DNA from: Gemmatimonadota bacterium
GTDB taxonomy: Bacteria > Latescibacterota > UBA2968 > GCA-2709665
Direction: 5' to 3'
NCBI GenBank assembly: GCA_028873695.1
Contig: JAPPNU010000017.1
Location: 236,554-300,553, forward strand
DNA: 64,000 bases
Below, piece after piece: positions 43,614 to 52,678 of the stretch; positions within the stretch are counted from its first letter, which is position 1, and every line of letters begins with the position of its first letter. The notes under the pieces are model-generated. The model made no database searches. It was not told where the DNA came from and worked only from the letters and a program-made list of their open reading frames with translations. The position numbers and the translations under genes are program-made.

Positions 43614-46600
43614 TCACTCCTTCCGGTCGACGAGCGAATAGAGCGTGGGAATCAGTACCAGCGTGACCAGCGTCGATATCACCAGGCCGCCAATTACGGT
43701 GATTGCCATCGGTGCGCGGATTTCAGCGCCCTGACCGACAGGGAAGACGACGTTGAGTGCCGCCATCATCGAATCGAGCGCTCCGCCGGGCAACAGGTTG
43801 GCAAGGCCGGATTCCACGTTTGCCACGAACGGCCTGAAATCGAAGATGCCGAGGGCCATGGGCAACAGGCCCAACACCGTGGTGGACGTGGTCATCAGGA
43901 TGGGACGCAGCCTTACCTGGCATGCGCGCTCGATGGCCTCCCGCTTCCCCATTCCATGCTCCCTGCGCAGGGTATTGATATAGTCGATTAACACAATCGC
44001 GTTATTTACGACGATTCCCGCCAGCATAATCAGCCCGATCAGCACGACCACGCTCACCGTCTGACCCGTAGCAAGCAACATCCAGACCACGCCGACGAGG
44101 CCGAACGGAATCGAAAACATGATGACGAACGGATGGACCAGGGACTCGAACTGGGAAGCCATGACCAGGTACACGAGAAAGACCGCCAGCAGGATGGCAA
44201 GACGCATACTCTCGAACGACCGTTCGCGCTCCTCGTTCTGGCCGCCGATCTTGACATGATAGTCGGGTGGATAGACCGTTTCCCGAATCACGGATTCGAT
44301 GTCGGCCACCGCCTCGCTCAGGCTCCGCCCCTCGAGGTTTGCGGAGATGACCGCGACGCGTTCCTGGTCCGCACGCAGGATCTCGGCCGGTCCCATTTCG
44401 ACGGACAGGTCGGCAACCACCGCGAGGGGGATGGGAGCCGACGCACCCGCCGGACTCACAATAAGCCGTTTGAGATCCTCCACGGTAGCCCGATGCCGCT
44501 CGTCCGCACGCACGCGAATATCCACTTTCCTGTCGCCCCGGGCGAACTCCGTGGCGACCTCCCCCTGGATCTTGTTCCTTATAAGCCCGCCGATCTCGCT
44601 GATACTCGTCCCCATCTGCGCCACCCATTTCCGATTGAACCTGATCTGCACTTCCGGATTGCCGCCCTCCGCGCTCGTCTTTACGTCGACAAGACCGGGG
44701 AGGTCCTCGAGCCTGCCTGCAAGTTCGTCGGACAGCGCACGCAACGTTCCGAGATTATATCCCGATATCTCAACCTCGATGGGCGTCCGGGAGGAAAAAA
44801 ACGACGGGCGGGCGAATTTACACTCCGCGGACGGCATGCCGCGGAACGCACTCCTCAGCCGGTCCATCACGGCGTCTTCCCGCTCCCGTATGATGCCGTC
44901 TTTCAACGCCACGTGAATCTGGCCGACGTTCTCGCGCTCCTCTCCGGCCGAACCGTCGGACGACCCGCTCAGGCCCACGGTACTGTATACCAGTTCCACC
45001 TCCGGCTGGGCCTGGACGATCCGCTCCATGCCGCGTATCGTCCGTTCGGTGGCGACCAGAGGGGTACCCACCGGCATCGTGACGGCGATGCTGAATTCCC
45101 CCTGGCTCATCTCCGGAATCAACTCGCTTCCGAGAAACCCGGCAAGCAAACCGGACGCCCCGGCAAGCGCCAGCGCAACAACCAGCACCACCGCGCGATG
45201 ACCCAGCGCCCAGCCGATCACCCGGGGATACAGTCGATACGCGCCGCCCAATATCCGTTCGAAGAGCCAGAATACCGGGTAGAGCAGGGAGACCGCCAAT
45301 TTCCCCAACGCCCTGCCGGCGCGCAGAAAAATGCGGAACACGGTCGCGAGACCCGGACTGACGCCCGAGCGCGGATGGCCGCGGGCGGCGCCCGCCGCCC
45401 CGTCGTTCCGGCGGAAATCTATAGACGCAAGCATGGGAATCAGGGTGAGCGCCACCAGCAGAGAGGCGACCAGCGAGAACGTGACGGTAAGCGCCTGGTC
45501 CCGGAACAACTGACCGGCGATTCCTTCCACGAAGACGATGGGCACGAAGACACAGATCGTGGTCAGGGTGGAAGCCACGACCGCTTTTCCGACTTCACTC
45601 GCCCCCCTGACCGTCGCCTCCCGGGACGACAGACCCTCCTCCCGGTACCGCTGAACGCTTTCGAGTACGACAATGGAATTGTCCACGAGCATGCCGATGC
45701 CCAGCGCCAACCCGCCGAGGGACATAATGTTCAGGCTGACGTCCGAACTGAACATCAACAAGAAGGTACATACGACGGAAATCGGTATAGAAAGACTGAT
45801 GATCGCCGTGCTTCCCGGATTGCCGAGGAACAGATAGAGCACCACCACCGCCAGAACCCCGCCCATAATCGCCGTATTGAGCACCTCCGCGACAGATGCC
45901 CTGATGAACGACGCCTGGCTGAAGACCACCTCGATACGCGTACCCGCGGGCACGGCGCCGGCCTCTTTCTCAAAACGTTCCAGCGCGGCTGAAACCCGCG
46001 CGGCCACGGTAACGGTATTGGCGTCGCCCTCCTTGTACACCGCCAGTTCGACGCTCTCGCGCCCGTTCATTCTGTTAATGACCGTGCGTTCCTTGTGCCC
46101 CCGAAACACGCGGCCCACGTCGGCAAGCGTAATCGCGGCGTCCTGGCGTTCGCCCACAACGATGTCCCGAATCTCCTCGACAGAACGGAACTCGTTGACA
46201 GTGCGGACAACGTATTCCGCCTCGCCATCCTTGAGCTGCCCGCCCGTCAGGTTCACGTTCTCCTGTCCAAGGCGCGCGACGACCTGTTGGACCGGGATGC
46301 GCAGCGACGCCAGCCTGGGTTCATCAATTTCAATGTGTATTTCCTCTTCCAACCCTCCATTCACGCGCGCCGCGGCAACGCCCTCGAGGCTTTCCAGGTC
46401 CAGTTTGATATGCTCCTCCGCCAACAGACGAAGAGCGACCAGGCTCTCGGGTCCGTACAGCCCGATCCGCATGATGGGGTCCAATGACGGATCGAAACGC
46501 AAAAGGACCGGTTTTTCCGTCCCCTGGGGAAGCTGCAACCGGTCCAGTTTTTCTCTGACATCCAGCGATGCGAAGTCCATGTCCGTGCCCCAGGAAAACT

Positions 46601-46880
46601 CCACCACCACCTCGGACACGCCGGGACGGGACGTGGAACTCACCCGGACGACATTCGTCACCACCCCGACCGCGCCCTCAACCGGCTCCGTCACGAGGCG
46701 TTCCATTTCCGACGGCGCCGTACCTTCGTATTCAGTCCGCACGGTCAGCGTGGGGTACGTTATATCAGGCAGCAGATTGATCGCGAGCCGACGGAACGCA
46801 ACCAGACCGAAGATAACAGCCGCGACGACGAACATCGTAATCGTCACCCGGCGGCGCGTCGAAAATTCGATCAGCTTCAT
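43614..46880 (-). CDS. RND efflux transporter, inner-membrane pump
   Basis: A 1088-residue RND protein of the AcrB/HAE-1-like class: first helix at about 10-30 (TITMFVVAAVIFGLVAF), large periplasmic loops, and twelve helices. In the fourth helix GIGMLVDNSIVVLES has VDN where classical HAE-1 pumps have VDD, so the proton-relay aspartate pair is reduced to one. GLIMLAGIVVNNAIVLIDY near the C-terminus is the tenth-helix signature. A Gly/Ala-rich insertion (about 515-550) precedes the second half. Its ATG overlaps the adaptor stop (ATGA). Which compounds it exports is unknown. Confidence 0.93.
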   Translation of the reverse strand: MKLIEFSTRRRVTITMFVVAAVIFGLVAFRRLAINLLPDITYPTLTVRTEYEGTAPSEMERLVTEPVEGAVGVVTNVVRVSSTSRPGVSEVVVEFSWGTDMDFASLDVREKLDRLQLPQGTEKPVLLRFDPSLDPIMRIGLYGPESLVALRLLAEEHIKLDLESLEGVAAARVNGGLEEEIHIEIDEPRLASLRIPVQQVVARLGQENVNLTGGQLKDGEAEYVVRTVNEFRSVEEIRDIVVGERQDAAITLADVGRVFRGHKERTVINRMNGRESVELAVYKEGDANTVTVAARVSAALERFEKEAGAVPAGTRIEVVFSQASFIRASVAEVLNTAIMGGVLAVVVLYLFLGNPGSTAIISLSIPISVVCTFLLMFSSDVSLNIMSLGGLALGIGMLVDNSIVVLESVQRYREEGLSSREATVRGASEVGKAVVASTLTTICVFVPIVFVEGIAGQLFRDQALTVTFSLVASLLVALTLIPMLASIDFRRNDGAAGAARGHPRSGVSPGLATVFRIFLRAGRALGKLAVSLLYPVFWLFERILGGAYRLYPRVIGWALGHRAVVLVVALALAGASGLLAGFLGSELIPEMSQGEFSIAVTMPVGTPLVATERTIRGMERIVQAQPEVELVYSTVGLSGSSDGSAGEERENVGQIHVALKDGIIREREDAVMDRLRSAFRGMPSAECKFARPSFFSSRTPIEVEISGYNLGTLRALSDELAGRLEDLPGLVDVKTSAEGGNPEVQIRFNRKWVAQMGTSISEIGGLIRNKIQGEVATEFARGDRKVDIRVRADERHRATVEDLKRLIVSPAGASAPIPLAVVADLSVEMGPAEILRADQERVAVISANLEGRSLSEAVADIESVIRETVYPPDYHVKIGGQNEERERSFESMRLAILLAVFLVYLVMASQFESLVHPFVIMFSIPFGLVGVVWMLLATGQTVSVVVLIGLIMLAGIVVNNAIVLIDYINTLRREHGMGKREAIERACQVRLRPILMTTSTTVLGLLPMALGIFDFRPFVANVESGLANLLPGGALDSMMAALNVVFPVGQGAEIRAPMAITVIGGLVISTLVTLVLIPTLYSLVDRKE

Positions 46881-48199
46881 TGCGGTCTCCCGCCTCTGCC
46901 CGGCAGGATGCCCTGCCGACGCATCTCACCCATGAACGCACGCCACTTTTCGCCGCTTGTCGCGAGATCCGGGTCTTTTTTAACGCGTGCGTCGTAGGCC
47001 TTCTTCAGATCGGGAAACCGGGCGAACATCCGTTCCTTCATTGCATTCAGCTGACCGTTATCGCCTCCCGCAGGCTGCCCGCTTTCGCGCCCTCCGTCCA
47101 TCCGGGTTCCGGCAGCAGTCGTTTCCGGGACCCCTTCACCAACCAGGCGCACCGCCGTGCCGGGGCGCAGTCCGTCGTGACCAATGGTGATGACCTGCTC
47201 TCCTTCAGTCAGGCCTTTCAGAATCTCCAGGTGTTCATTGTCCGCAAACCCCATGCCGACCTTTCTGCGAACCGCCTTTCCCCCGCCCTGGTCCCCGTCC
47301 GGTTCATATACGAACACGTGATTTCCCTCCCCCTCCAGGACGAGCGCTCTCTTGGGTATTACCAGCGTGTTCCGGTGCACCTCGGTGATGATATGCACCG
47401 ATGCGAACATGCCGGGCCGGAGGACTCCGTTTCCTCCGCCCGGAATCTGGATGGTGACCTTGATGGTTCCGCTTTCCGGATCCACGACCGGGCTGATCAT
47501 TTTAACGACGCCGCCGAACAACCGTCCCGGATCGGACTCCACCGAGACCTTCGCGCCCTGACCGATCGCGACTTTGCCCATGTTCTTTTCCGGGATCCTG
47601 ATGCGGGCCAGCAGCGGGTCGAAGTCCGCAACGGAAAACACCGCCTGATTCGCGGTGATCATGTTGCCGACCTCCACGCTTCGGATGGTCACCGTGCCGG
47701 CAAGGGGCGAAACGATGGACGTATAGCTCAGGTTCAGCTTCGCCTGTTCCAGTTCGGTCTGCGCCCGGTCCATCTGCCCCCTGGAATTCTCATACCTCTC
47801 GTTGCTCAGAAGTTCCCGCTTGAACAGCTTCTCATCTCTCTCGTAGGCGCGGCGAGCGTCTTGATAGGCTACTTCCATGCGTTTGACCTGCAGCGCCGGC
47901 TCCTCGGAATCCAGACGCGCCAGCACCGCGCCGCGGGTTACGCGGTCACCCTCTTCCTTGAGGATTTCCACAACCTGCCCCGACGCCCTGGAGCGCACTT
48001 CGACCCACTGAAACGCCTCAAGCGTCGTATTGGCCAGAATTGAACTTGAGATATCGCGACGATTCACCGGTTCCACCTTCACCGGTACCGCCGCGCCCCG
48101 GCGCTGCCCGCCGCGGCGGGACGGTCCTCTTTCACCCTCCTCGCACCCCGCCAGAACCGCGATGACCCCAAAGACCAACCATCGTTGAAAGTTGGACAT
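46877..48199 (-). CDS. RND periplasmic adaptor lipoprotein
   Basis: A 440-residue membrane-fusion protein. The signal peptide ends LAGC (Cys18). The barrel-sandwich half VRSRASGQVVEILKEEGDRV and AGTVTIRSVEVGNMI flank an alpha hairpin (about 100-150), then beta-barrel and membrane-proximal domains. The C-terminus adds about 75 residues after the usual end (LNAMKERMFARFPDLKKAY), a helical tail not found in standard adaptors. GGGAGG precedes ATG 48199. It couples translationally to the pump gene; no outer-membrane TolC-like gene is in the operon. Confidence 0.92.
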   Translation of the reverse strand: MSNFQRWLVFGVIAVLAGCEEGERGPSRRGGQRRGAAVPVKVEPVNRRDISSSILANTTLEAFQWVEVRSRASGQVVEILKEEGDRVTRGAVLARLDSEEPALQVKRMEVAYQDARRAYERDEKLFKRELLSNERYENSRGQMDRAQTELEQAKLNLSYTSIVSPLAGTVTIRSVEVGNMITANQAVFSVADFDPLLARIRIPEKNMGKVAIGQGAKVSVESDPGRLFGGVVKMISPVVDPESGTIKVTIQIPGGGNGVLRPGMFASVHIITEVHRNTLVIPKRALVLEGEGNHVFVYEPDGDQGGGKAVRRKVGMGFADNEHLEILKGLTEGEQVITIGHDGLRPGTAVRLVGEGVPETTAAGTRMDGGRESGQPAGGDNGQLNAMKERMFARFPDLKKAYDARVKKDPDLATSGEKWRAFMGEMRRQGILPGRGGRPQ

Positions 48200-48423
48200 G
48201 CATCCTCCCGCAGGACCCGGTCCACGCAAAGGACCGAATCGCCGCCATGGCACTTCGTACTTAGACAGAATTCAGATCAATTCCGATCCGCTAATTGCAC
48301 GCCCATGTCTCAGAAATCGAGGACGAACACGAGCTTGTTGGAATATAACCGCTCCGTATGTCCAAGAGGTACTCTTCGAAAGGAATTCGGCGACCCATCG
48401 CAGACGGCGCAACAGGACGGTTC

Positions 48424-48837
48424 TCATCCGGGTCCGGCACTCTCCGTTGCAATAACGAAACGCCTGATCCCCGCTCCCCGTATAATATCCAGAACGCTGA
48501 TCACCTCGCCATGCGGAAGGTCCCGATCGGCGCGCAACACGAGGCCGCCGGAGGCGTTTATCTCATCGGAAGCCGTCTGCAACCGGACGCTGAGCGCGGC
48601 ACGCTCCACCGGCTGGCCGTCGTAGTGGATTCCGCCGTCCGGAGCCACATCCAGCACGAAGCGTTTCGGCTGCTGAACCCGGTCCGCGTTTTCCATGGAC
48701 GGCAATTCCACCTTTAGCGCGGACTGCTCGATGAAAGACGTGGTCACGAGAAAAAACGTAAGCAGCAGGAATAGAACGTCGATCAGTGACGTGATGTTGA
48801 TGCTCGGCCGACGTTTCGGCCTCTGATATAGCTGCAT
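48424..48837 (-). CDS. exbD: ExbD/TolR family protein
   Basis: A 137-residue protein with one transmembrane helix near the N-terminus (SLIDVLFLLLTFFLVTTSF), containing the essential membrane Asp in LIDVLF, and a periplasmic domain ending RFVIATESA. It forms the proton-driven motor with ExbB and powers TonB. ATG 48837 is preceded by ggcggcg. It is 205 bp downstream of exbB, a gap that contains a terminator-like hairpin and repeat R1 copy c. Confidence 0.88.
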   Translation of the reverse strand: MQLYQRPKRRPSINITSLIDVLFLLLTFFLVTTSFIEQSALKVELPSMENADRVQQPKRFVLDVAPDGGIHYDGQPVERAALSVRLQTASDEINASGGLVLRADRDLPHGEVISVLDIIRGAGIRRFVIATESAGPG

Positions 48838-48871
48838 GTCGCCGCCATTTAACCAGGATTCGTACGCCTTA

Positions 48872-48957
48872 GTGGACGTTAGATCGAATATATGCAAGTT
48901 GATAAAAGCGATTAAACTGCTGATTACCAGGATACACCAGGTTACTCGACGCGAACT
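48872..48957 (+). repeat. Dispersed repeat R1, copy c (left part only)
   Basis: Positions 48873-48957 align without gaps to 35741-35825 at about 70 percent identity by eye. It is inserted in the exbB-exbD gap. The right half of R1, with its CACAAAAGG core, is not clearly present. Confidence 0.5.
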
Positions 48958-48958
48958 G

Positions 48959-48983
48959 AAAAAACGTCCTTCCGGACGACGTT
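48959..48983 (-). terminator. Terminator-like hairpin after exbB
   Basis: On the minus strand CGTCC-GGAA-GGACG is followed by six T residues. It lies about 59 bp after the exbB stop, so it may reduce transcription into exbD. Confidence 0.5.
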
Positions 48984-49041
48984 TACGCCCCGTTTCATGG
49001 GTTTTCGTTGCGTCGCCGCGGTGCTTTTTTTCCGAATGGGG

Positions 49042-49668
49042 TTATTCTTCCGATTTCTTGTCCTGGAAGCCCCGCAGCTTCTTCAGAAGCGTATTGGAAT
49101 ACTTCTCGATCTCGAGAACCAGGCTCTCCGCCTTGCTGCTGAAATAGTTGAAGAAGACCAGCGACGGAATCGCGATGAACAACCCCGCGCCGGTTGTCAG
49201 AATCGCTTCCGCGATCCCTCCCGCAAGGAGGTTGCCCTGCCCGATGCCCACTTCAGAAATCTCCCGGAAAACCTTGATCATCCCCAGAACCGTCCCCAGC
49301 AGACCCAGCAGCGGAGAAACACTGGCGACGGTCTCCAATATAACGATCCCCTTCTGCAGCTTCCCCATTTCCTGGCGGCCCTGATCCACAATGCTCTCCT
49401 TTATCTCGTCCGGAGGCAGGTGGCGGCTTTCCAGCCCGATGCGAACAACCTGGGCGAAGGGTCCTTCGTACTGGTTGCATACGGACACCGCAAGCCCGAC
49501 GTCCTCCGGGCCCTTTATGTTCTCGATCACGCTCACGATCTCTCCCCGAATGATCCGGTGGCGGCGCAGACTGAACGCCCGCTCAAGCGTAATGGCCAGG
49601 GTGAGGATCGAACACAGAGAAAGCGGATACATCATCAGACCGCCCTGCTCGAACAGCTCCCATCCCAT
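49042..49668 (-). CDS. exbB: ExbB/TolQ/MotA family proton channel protein
   Basis: A 208-residue inner-membrane protein with three helices: one near the N-terminus (MMYPLSLCSILTLAITLE), and two in the conserved MotA/TolQ/ExbB domain, VSPLLGLLGTVLGMIKVF and ILTTGAGLFIAIPSLVFFNYF. The conserved Thr in LLGTV and ATG-like turn in LTTGAGL identify the family. It lies 15 bp after tonB and forms the TonB energising complex with ExbD. Confidence 0.92.
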   Translation of the reverse strand: MGWELFEQGGLMMYPLSLCSILTLAITLERAFSLRRHRIIRGEIVSVIENIKGPEDVGLAVSVCNQYEGPFAQVVRIGLESRHLPPDEIKESIVDQGRQEMGKLQKGIVILETVASVSPLLGLLGTVLGMIKVFREISEVGIGQGNLLAGGIAEAILTTGAGLFIAIPSLVFFNYFSSKAESLVLEIEKYSNTLLKKLRGFQDKKSEE

Positions 49669-49683
49669 GCAGCAGCTCCGGTG

Positions 49684-50577
49684 TTATCGGGAATCCAGTA
49701 TCAGGTAGTGGAACAGGGCGGAGATTTCCAGAAAGTCCTCCGGAAAATGCGCCGGCAGAGGCCGGAAATCGGCCGACAGCTCTACCGCGCGAATGCTGGT
49801 ATCCCGCAGGTACGGGCTGCCGTCGAAGTCGATGACCTCCAGTTTCACGAGGCGGCCGTCCGGCATAATCCTGAATTTCAGCCGTGTCCGGCCCTGAATA
49901 ATGCCCAGTTTCGAAAACGCGGCCGGAGGATGTATGTGGTCTCCGACGTGGCGTTTGAGGTACGCAAGATACGGCGCAAATTCCCAGTCATACGTACTCA
50001 GTTGCAACCCGCCCTGCTCAAGGGCGTGGCTTTGCAGGTTCTTCATGGGGATGACACCCGGCGCGTCCGGACGTCCGAACAATGCGCGCGTCGATGGCTC
50101 CGGGGACCATGTGTTCCGTTCCTTCAACAGCGGCGCGAAAACCCTGGAATTCGCCTCGTCTTCCGCGTCCGTACGCCGGTCCGGATCGACGTCCGTCCCG
50201 GCATCGGCATCGCCCCGCTCGCCTCGATCGCCCTCCGGACCGATCTCGCTCCGGTGTTGTGACGGGGACTTCACCAGACCTTCGGCGTAGGGCAGGTGCG
50301 ATTGCGGCAGATCCGCGTCGCGCAGGTCCTTCGCACGCGAGTCCCGGTCGGAGCGCAGGGTCGTCTCCTCGGGCGGCTGTTCGTCCGGCGCCGAGCGGGG
50401 CAGTTCGACGAATTCGAACGACATCGGACTGGACTCCGGAACGGCCGCATCGATGCGCGTTTCCGGCACAAGGCTCGAAAGGGGGACGTAGAAGACGAAA
50501 AACAGCAGATGCACGACCAGCGCTGTCGCGTATGCCAGCGTATAGCGATTCGCGAAAAAACGTCCGATGTATGCCAT
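49684..50577 (-). CDS. tonB: TonB family protein
   Basis: A 297-residue TonB. One N-terminal helix (TALVVHLLFFVFYVPL, about 19-34), a long charged, Asp/Arg-rich spacer instead of a Pro-rich one, and a C-terminal TonB fold (about 205-297) with GRTRLKFRIMPDGRLVKLEV. It probably spans the periplasm to outer-membrane receptors. It is 57 bp downstream of the GT2 gene and 15 bp upstream of exbB. No TonB-dependent receptor gene is in the window. Confidence 0.88.
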   Translation of the reverse strand: MAYIGRFFANRYTLAYATALVVHLLFFVFYVPLSSLVPETRIDAAVPESSPMSFEFVELPRSAPDEQPPEETTLRSDRDSRAKDLRDADLPQSHLPYAEGLVKSPSQHRSEIGPEGDRGERGDADAGTDVDPDRRTDAEDEANSRVFAPLLKERNTWSPEPSTRALFGRPDAPGVIPMKNLQSHALEQGGLQLSTYDWEFAPYLAYLKRHVGDHIHPPAAFSKLGIIQGRTRLKFRIMPDGRLVKLEVIDFDGSPYLRDTSIRAVELSADFRPLPAHFPEDFLEISALFHYLILDSR

Positions 50578-50634
50578 AATGTGGAATCCCCGCGGTCAGC
50601 GGGTTCTCCGCAGCCCGCTGACGCAACGACGGGG

Positions 50635-52155
50635 TCAATCGGCCGCGGGCGCTTCCGTTCTCGAGAGTGCGTCGCGCAAGCGCTGAAAGCGCCCCTGAAA
50701 CAGCGACAGCCATCCCACGTAGAAGAAACCAAGGCTGAAGAGTGCGAGAAAGGGCACCGGGAAATAGATCGCATTGTGGATCGCAAAGCCGATCACCCAG
50801 AGGAAATACAACCCAACGGCGAGCTCGACGACGGAAAGGACATTCTTGTGTACCGTGTATCGCTTGCCGCGCCAGGTGTCGCAGCGGTCCACGACCTGGT
50901 ACTTCGGCGTGCGCCTGAATTCGGTCTGGTGTCCCGCCAGCGCTTCGAGTACCGCCCGGGCGTTGTTGAACGAAATCCCCATACCTGCGGCCAGCACGCA
51001 CGGCATGTATTTGACGCGGCGAAGCCAGTCCGGATAGAGCTCCTTCTGCGAATAAATGTAAAACCGGGATACCGCCCCGGTCGCGGAAACAAACAGCGGA
51101 AGATCCACGAAGACGACGCGGAACCACCCGAGTTCCAGGCGGGCGAGTACGGCGGGAAAGATCAGAGCGGCCAGCATGGCCATCAGCAGATAGGCGAAAT
51201 TGCCGCTCAAATGGATCAGCGCCTCGAGCTTGACGCGCCACGGCAATTTCGCGCGCAGCACCCGCCCGACCAGTTTGCGGGCGGTTTGCGCCGAGCCCTT
51301 GGACCAGCGGAACTGCTGGGTCTTCCAGGCATTCATCTCAACCGGCAATTCCGCCGGCGCAGCCACGTCGTCCAGAAACAGAAACCGCCACCCGGCCAGC
51401 TGCGCACGATAGCTCAGGTCCAGGTCCTCCGTGAGGGTGTCGTTCTCCCACCCTCCCGCATCATCGATGCACTTTCTGCGCCATATGCCCGCCGTACCGT
51501 TAAAATTGAAGAAAAAACCGGATCGACTGCGGGCGCCGTGTTCCATGATGAAATGCCCGTCGAGGAATATCGCCTGTACCTGCGTCAGCAGTGAATAATC
51601 ACGATTGAGGTGCTCCCATCTGGCCTGCACCAGACCCACGCCTTCATCGGTAAAAAAGTGGATCGTCTTTTTGAGGAATTCTCTGGGCGGCAGAAAATCG
51701 GCGTCGAATACGGCCACGTACTCGCCGCTGGCAACGCGCAGGCCCTCACCAAGCGCGCCGGCCTTGTAACCCGTACGGTCCGTTCGATGCAGGCAAACGA
51801 TATCGTGACCGGCCTCTCTCAATTCCGCCACGCAGCGTGTGGCCACTTCCGTGGTCTCGTCGGTTGAATCGTCGAGGACCTGGATTTCCAGGCGGTCGCG
51901 AGGATAGTCGAAGTCCGCCACCGCCCGGATCAGCCGCTCTACAACGTATAGCTCGTTGTATACGGGCAACTGTACCGTCACGCGCGGCAATTCCTCGAAT
52001 CGGCCGACCGGGGCGGGACGTTTGAGCCGGTTCTTGTAGTACAATCGAACCATCACGTGCCGGTGCAGACTGAAGATCAGCAAAAGACCAAGGGTCACGC
52101 CATACAGTATCAGCAGTGCCGACTGAAACCAGTCGGTCAGCGATTCGATCTCCAT
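50635..52155 (-). CDS. Processive glycosyltransferase, GT2 (cellulose-synthase-like)
   Basis: A 506-residue inner-membrane polysaccharide synthase. An N-terminal helix (LLILYGVTLGLLLIFSL) precedes the GT-A domain with VLDDSTDET (Asp95/96), FDADF (Asp151/153), TEDLDLSYR (Asp244) and QQFRW (280-284), the D,D,D,QxxRW signature of processive beta-glycan synthases such as CslA and BcsA. Four or more C-terminal helices form the export channel. GGAGGG precedes ATG 52155. It shares a transcript direction with tonB-exbBD, so an envelope polysaccharide may depend on this locus; the sugar is not determined. Confidence 0.9.
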   Translation of the reverse strand: MEIESLTDWFQSALLILYGVTLGLLLIFSLHRHVMVRLYYKNRLKRPAPVGRFEELPRVTVQLPVYNELYVVERLIRAVADFDYPRDRLEIQVLDDSTDETTEVATRCVAELREAGHDIVCLHRTDRTGYKAGALGEGLRVASGEYVAVFDADFLPPREFLKKTIHFFTDEGVGLVQARWEHLNRDYSLLTQVQAIFLDGHFIMEHGARSRSGFFFNFNGTAGIWRRKCIDDAGGWENDTLTEDLDLSYRAQLAGWRFLFLDDVAAPAELPVEMNAWKTQQFRWSKGSAQTARKLVGRVLRAKLPWRVKLEALIHLSGNFAYLLMAMLAALIFPAVLARLELGWFRVVFVDLPLFVSATGAVSRFYIYSQKELYPDWLRRVKYMPCVLAAGMGISFNNARAVLEALAGHQTEFRRTPKYQVVDRCDTWRGKRYTVHKNVLSVVELAVGLYFLWVIGFAIHNAIYFPVPFLALFSLGFFYVGWLSLFQGRFQRLRDALSRTEAPAAD

Positions 52156-52357
52156 CAACCCTCCACCTCTCGGTTCCTCCACGGGTCCGCAGGGGTTCAA
52201 CAGGAAAATAAGCAATTCCGGATCCTGAAATCAAGCCCAAAGCACTCGCGCGGGGGCGGCGTGGCGCACGCAAACCGGCCTGATTTCCAACGGCTTCCGC
52301 CGGCCGGCCGACGCCTCGGATGGGCCGCCGAACCGGCAATTTCCGCACCCGGACTCA

Positions 52358-52519
52358 GAAGCTGTTTTAAAATTCCCAGCGGGCTTCGCGCGGCTGCAAG
52401 AGCGGCGTTCGGCGTTGGTCAAACCCGCCCGTATAGACAAATATGGGCGGGTTTTCCCGCCTTGACCGCCGCTTTTTCGCTCGCGCTCGGGAACTCACCG
52501 GTAATTTCAAAGCAACTTC
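52358..52519 (-). mobile_element. MITE copy D (162 bp)
   Basis: This copy is in inverted orientation. Its ends are GAAGCTGTTTTAAAATTCCC and AATTTCAAAGCAACTTC. Perfect TCA duplications flank it (52355-52357 and 52520-52522). It lies 22 bp upstream of a consensus -35 box and between two divergent transcription units. Confidence 0.85.
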
Positions 52520-52541
52520 TCACGAAATCCATCTGTTTCTG

Positions 52542-52571
52542 TTGACAAACGACGGTTCAAGCGCATATATT
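52542..52571 (+). promoter_or_regulatory. Sigma-70-type promoter of the 52679 gene
   Basis: TTGACA (52542-52547), 18 bp, TATATT (52566-52571). The -35 box is perfect. Transcription would start near 52578, about 100 nt before the ATG at 52679. Confidence 0.55.
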
Positions 52572-52678
52572 TCTCTGCTGTTCATCGCGCCAATCAACCA
52601 GTTGCGGTTCATCGGGTTCGACCGCCCCGGGAGACCCCCGCGGACCACCCGGAACCACGCTCAAGGAGTCAACATCAG

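Larger units (their letters stand above)
52156..52678. other. Intergenic region with MITE copy D and divergent promoters
   Basis: This 523-bp gap separates divergent genes. MITE D lies at 52358-52519, a promoter at 52542-52571. The left 200 bp must drive the GT2 operon; I see no clear -35/-10 there. Confidence 0.6.
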
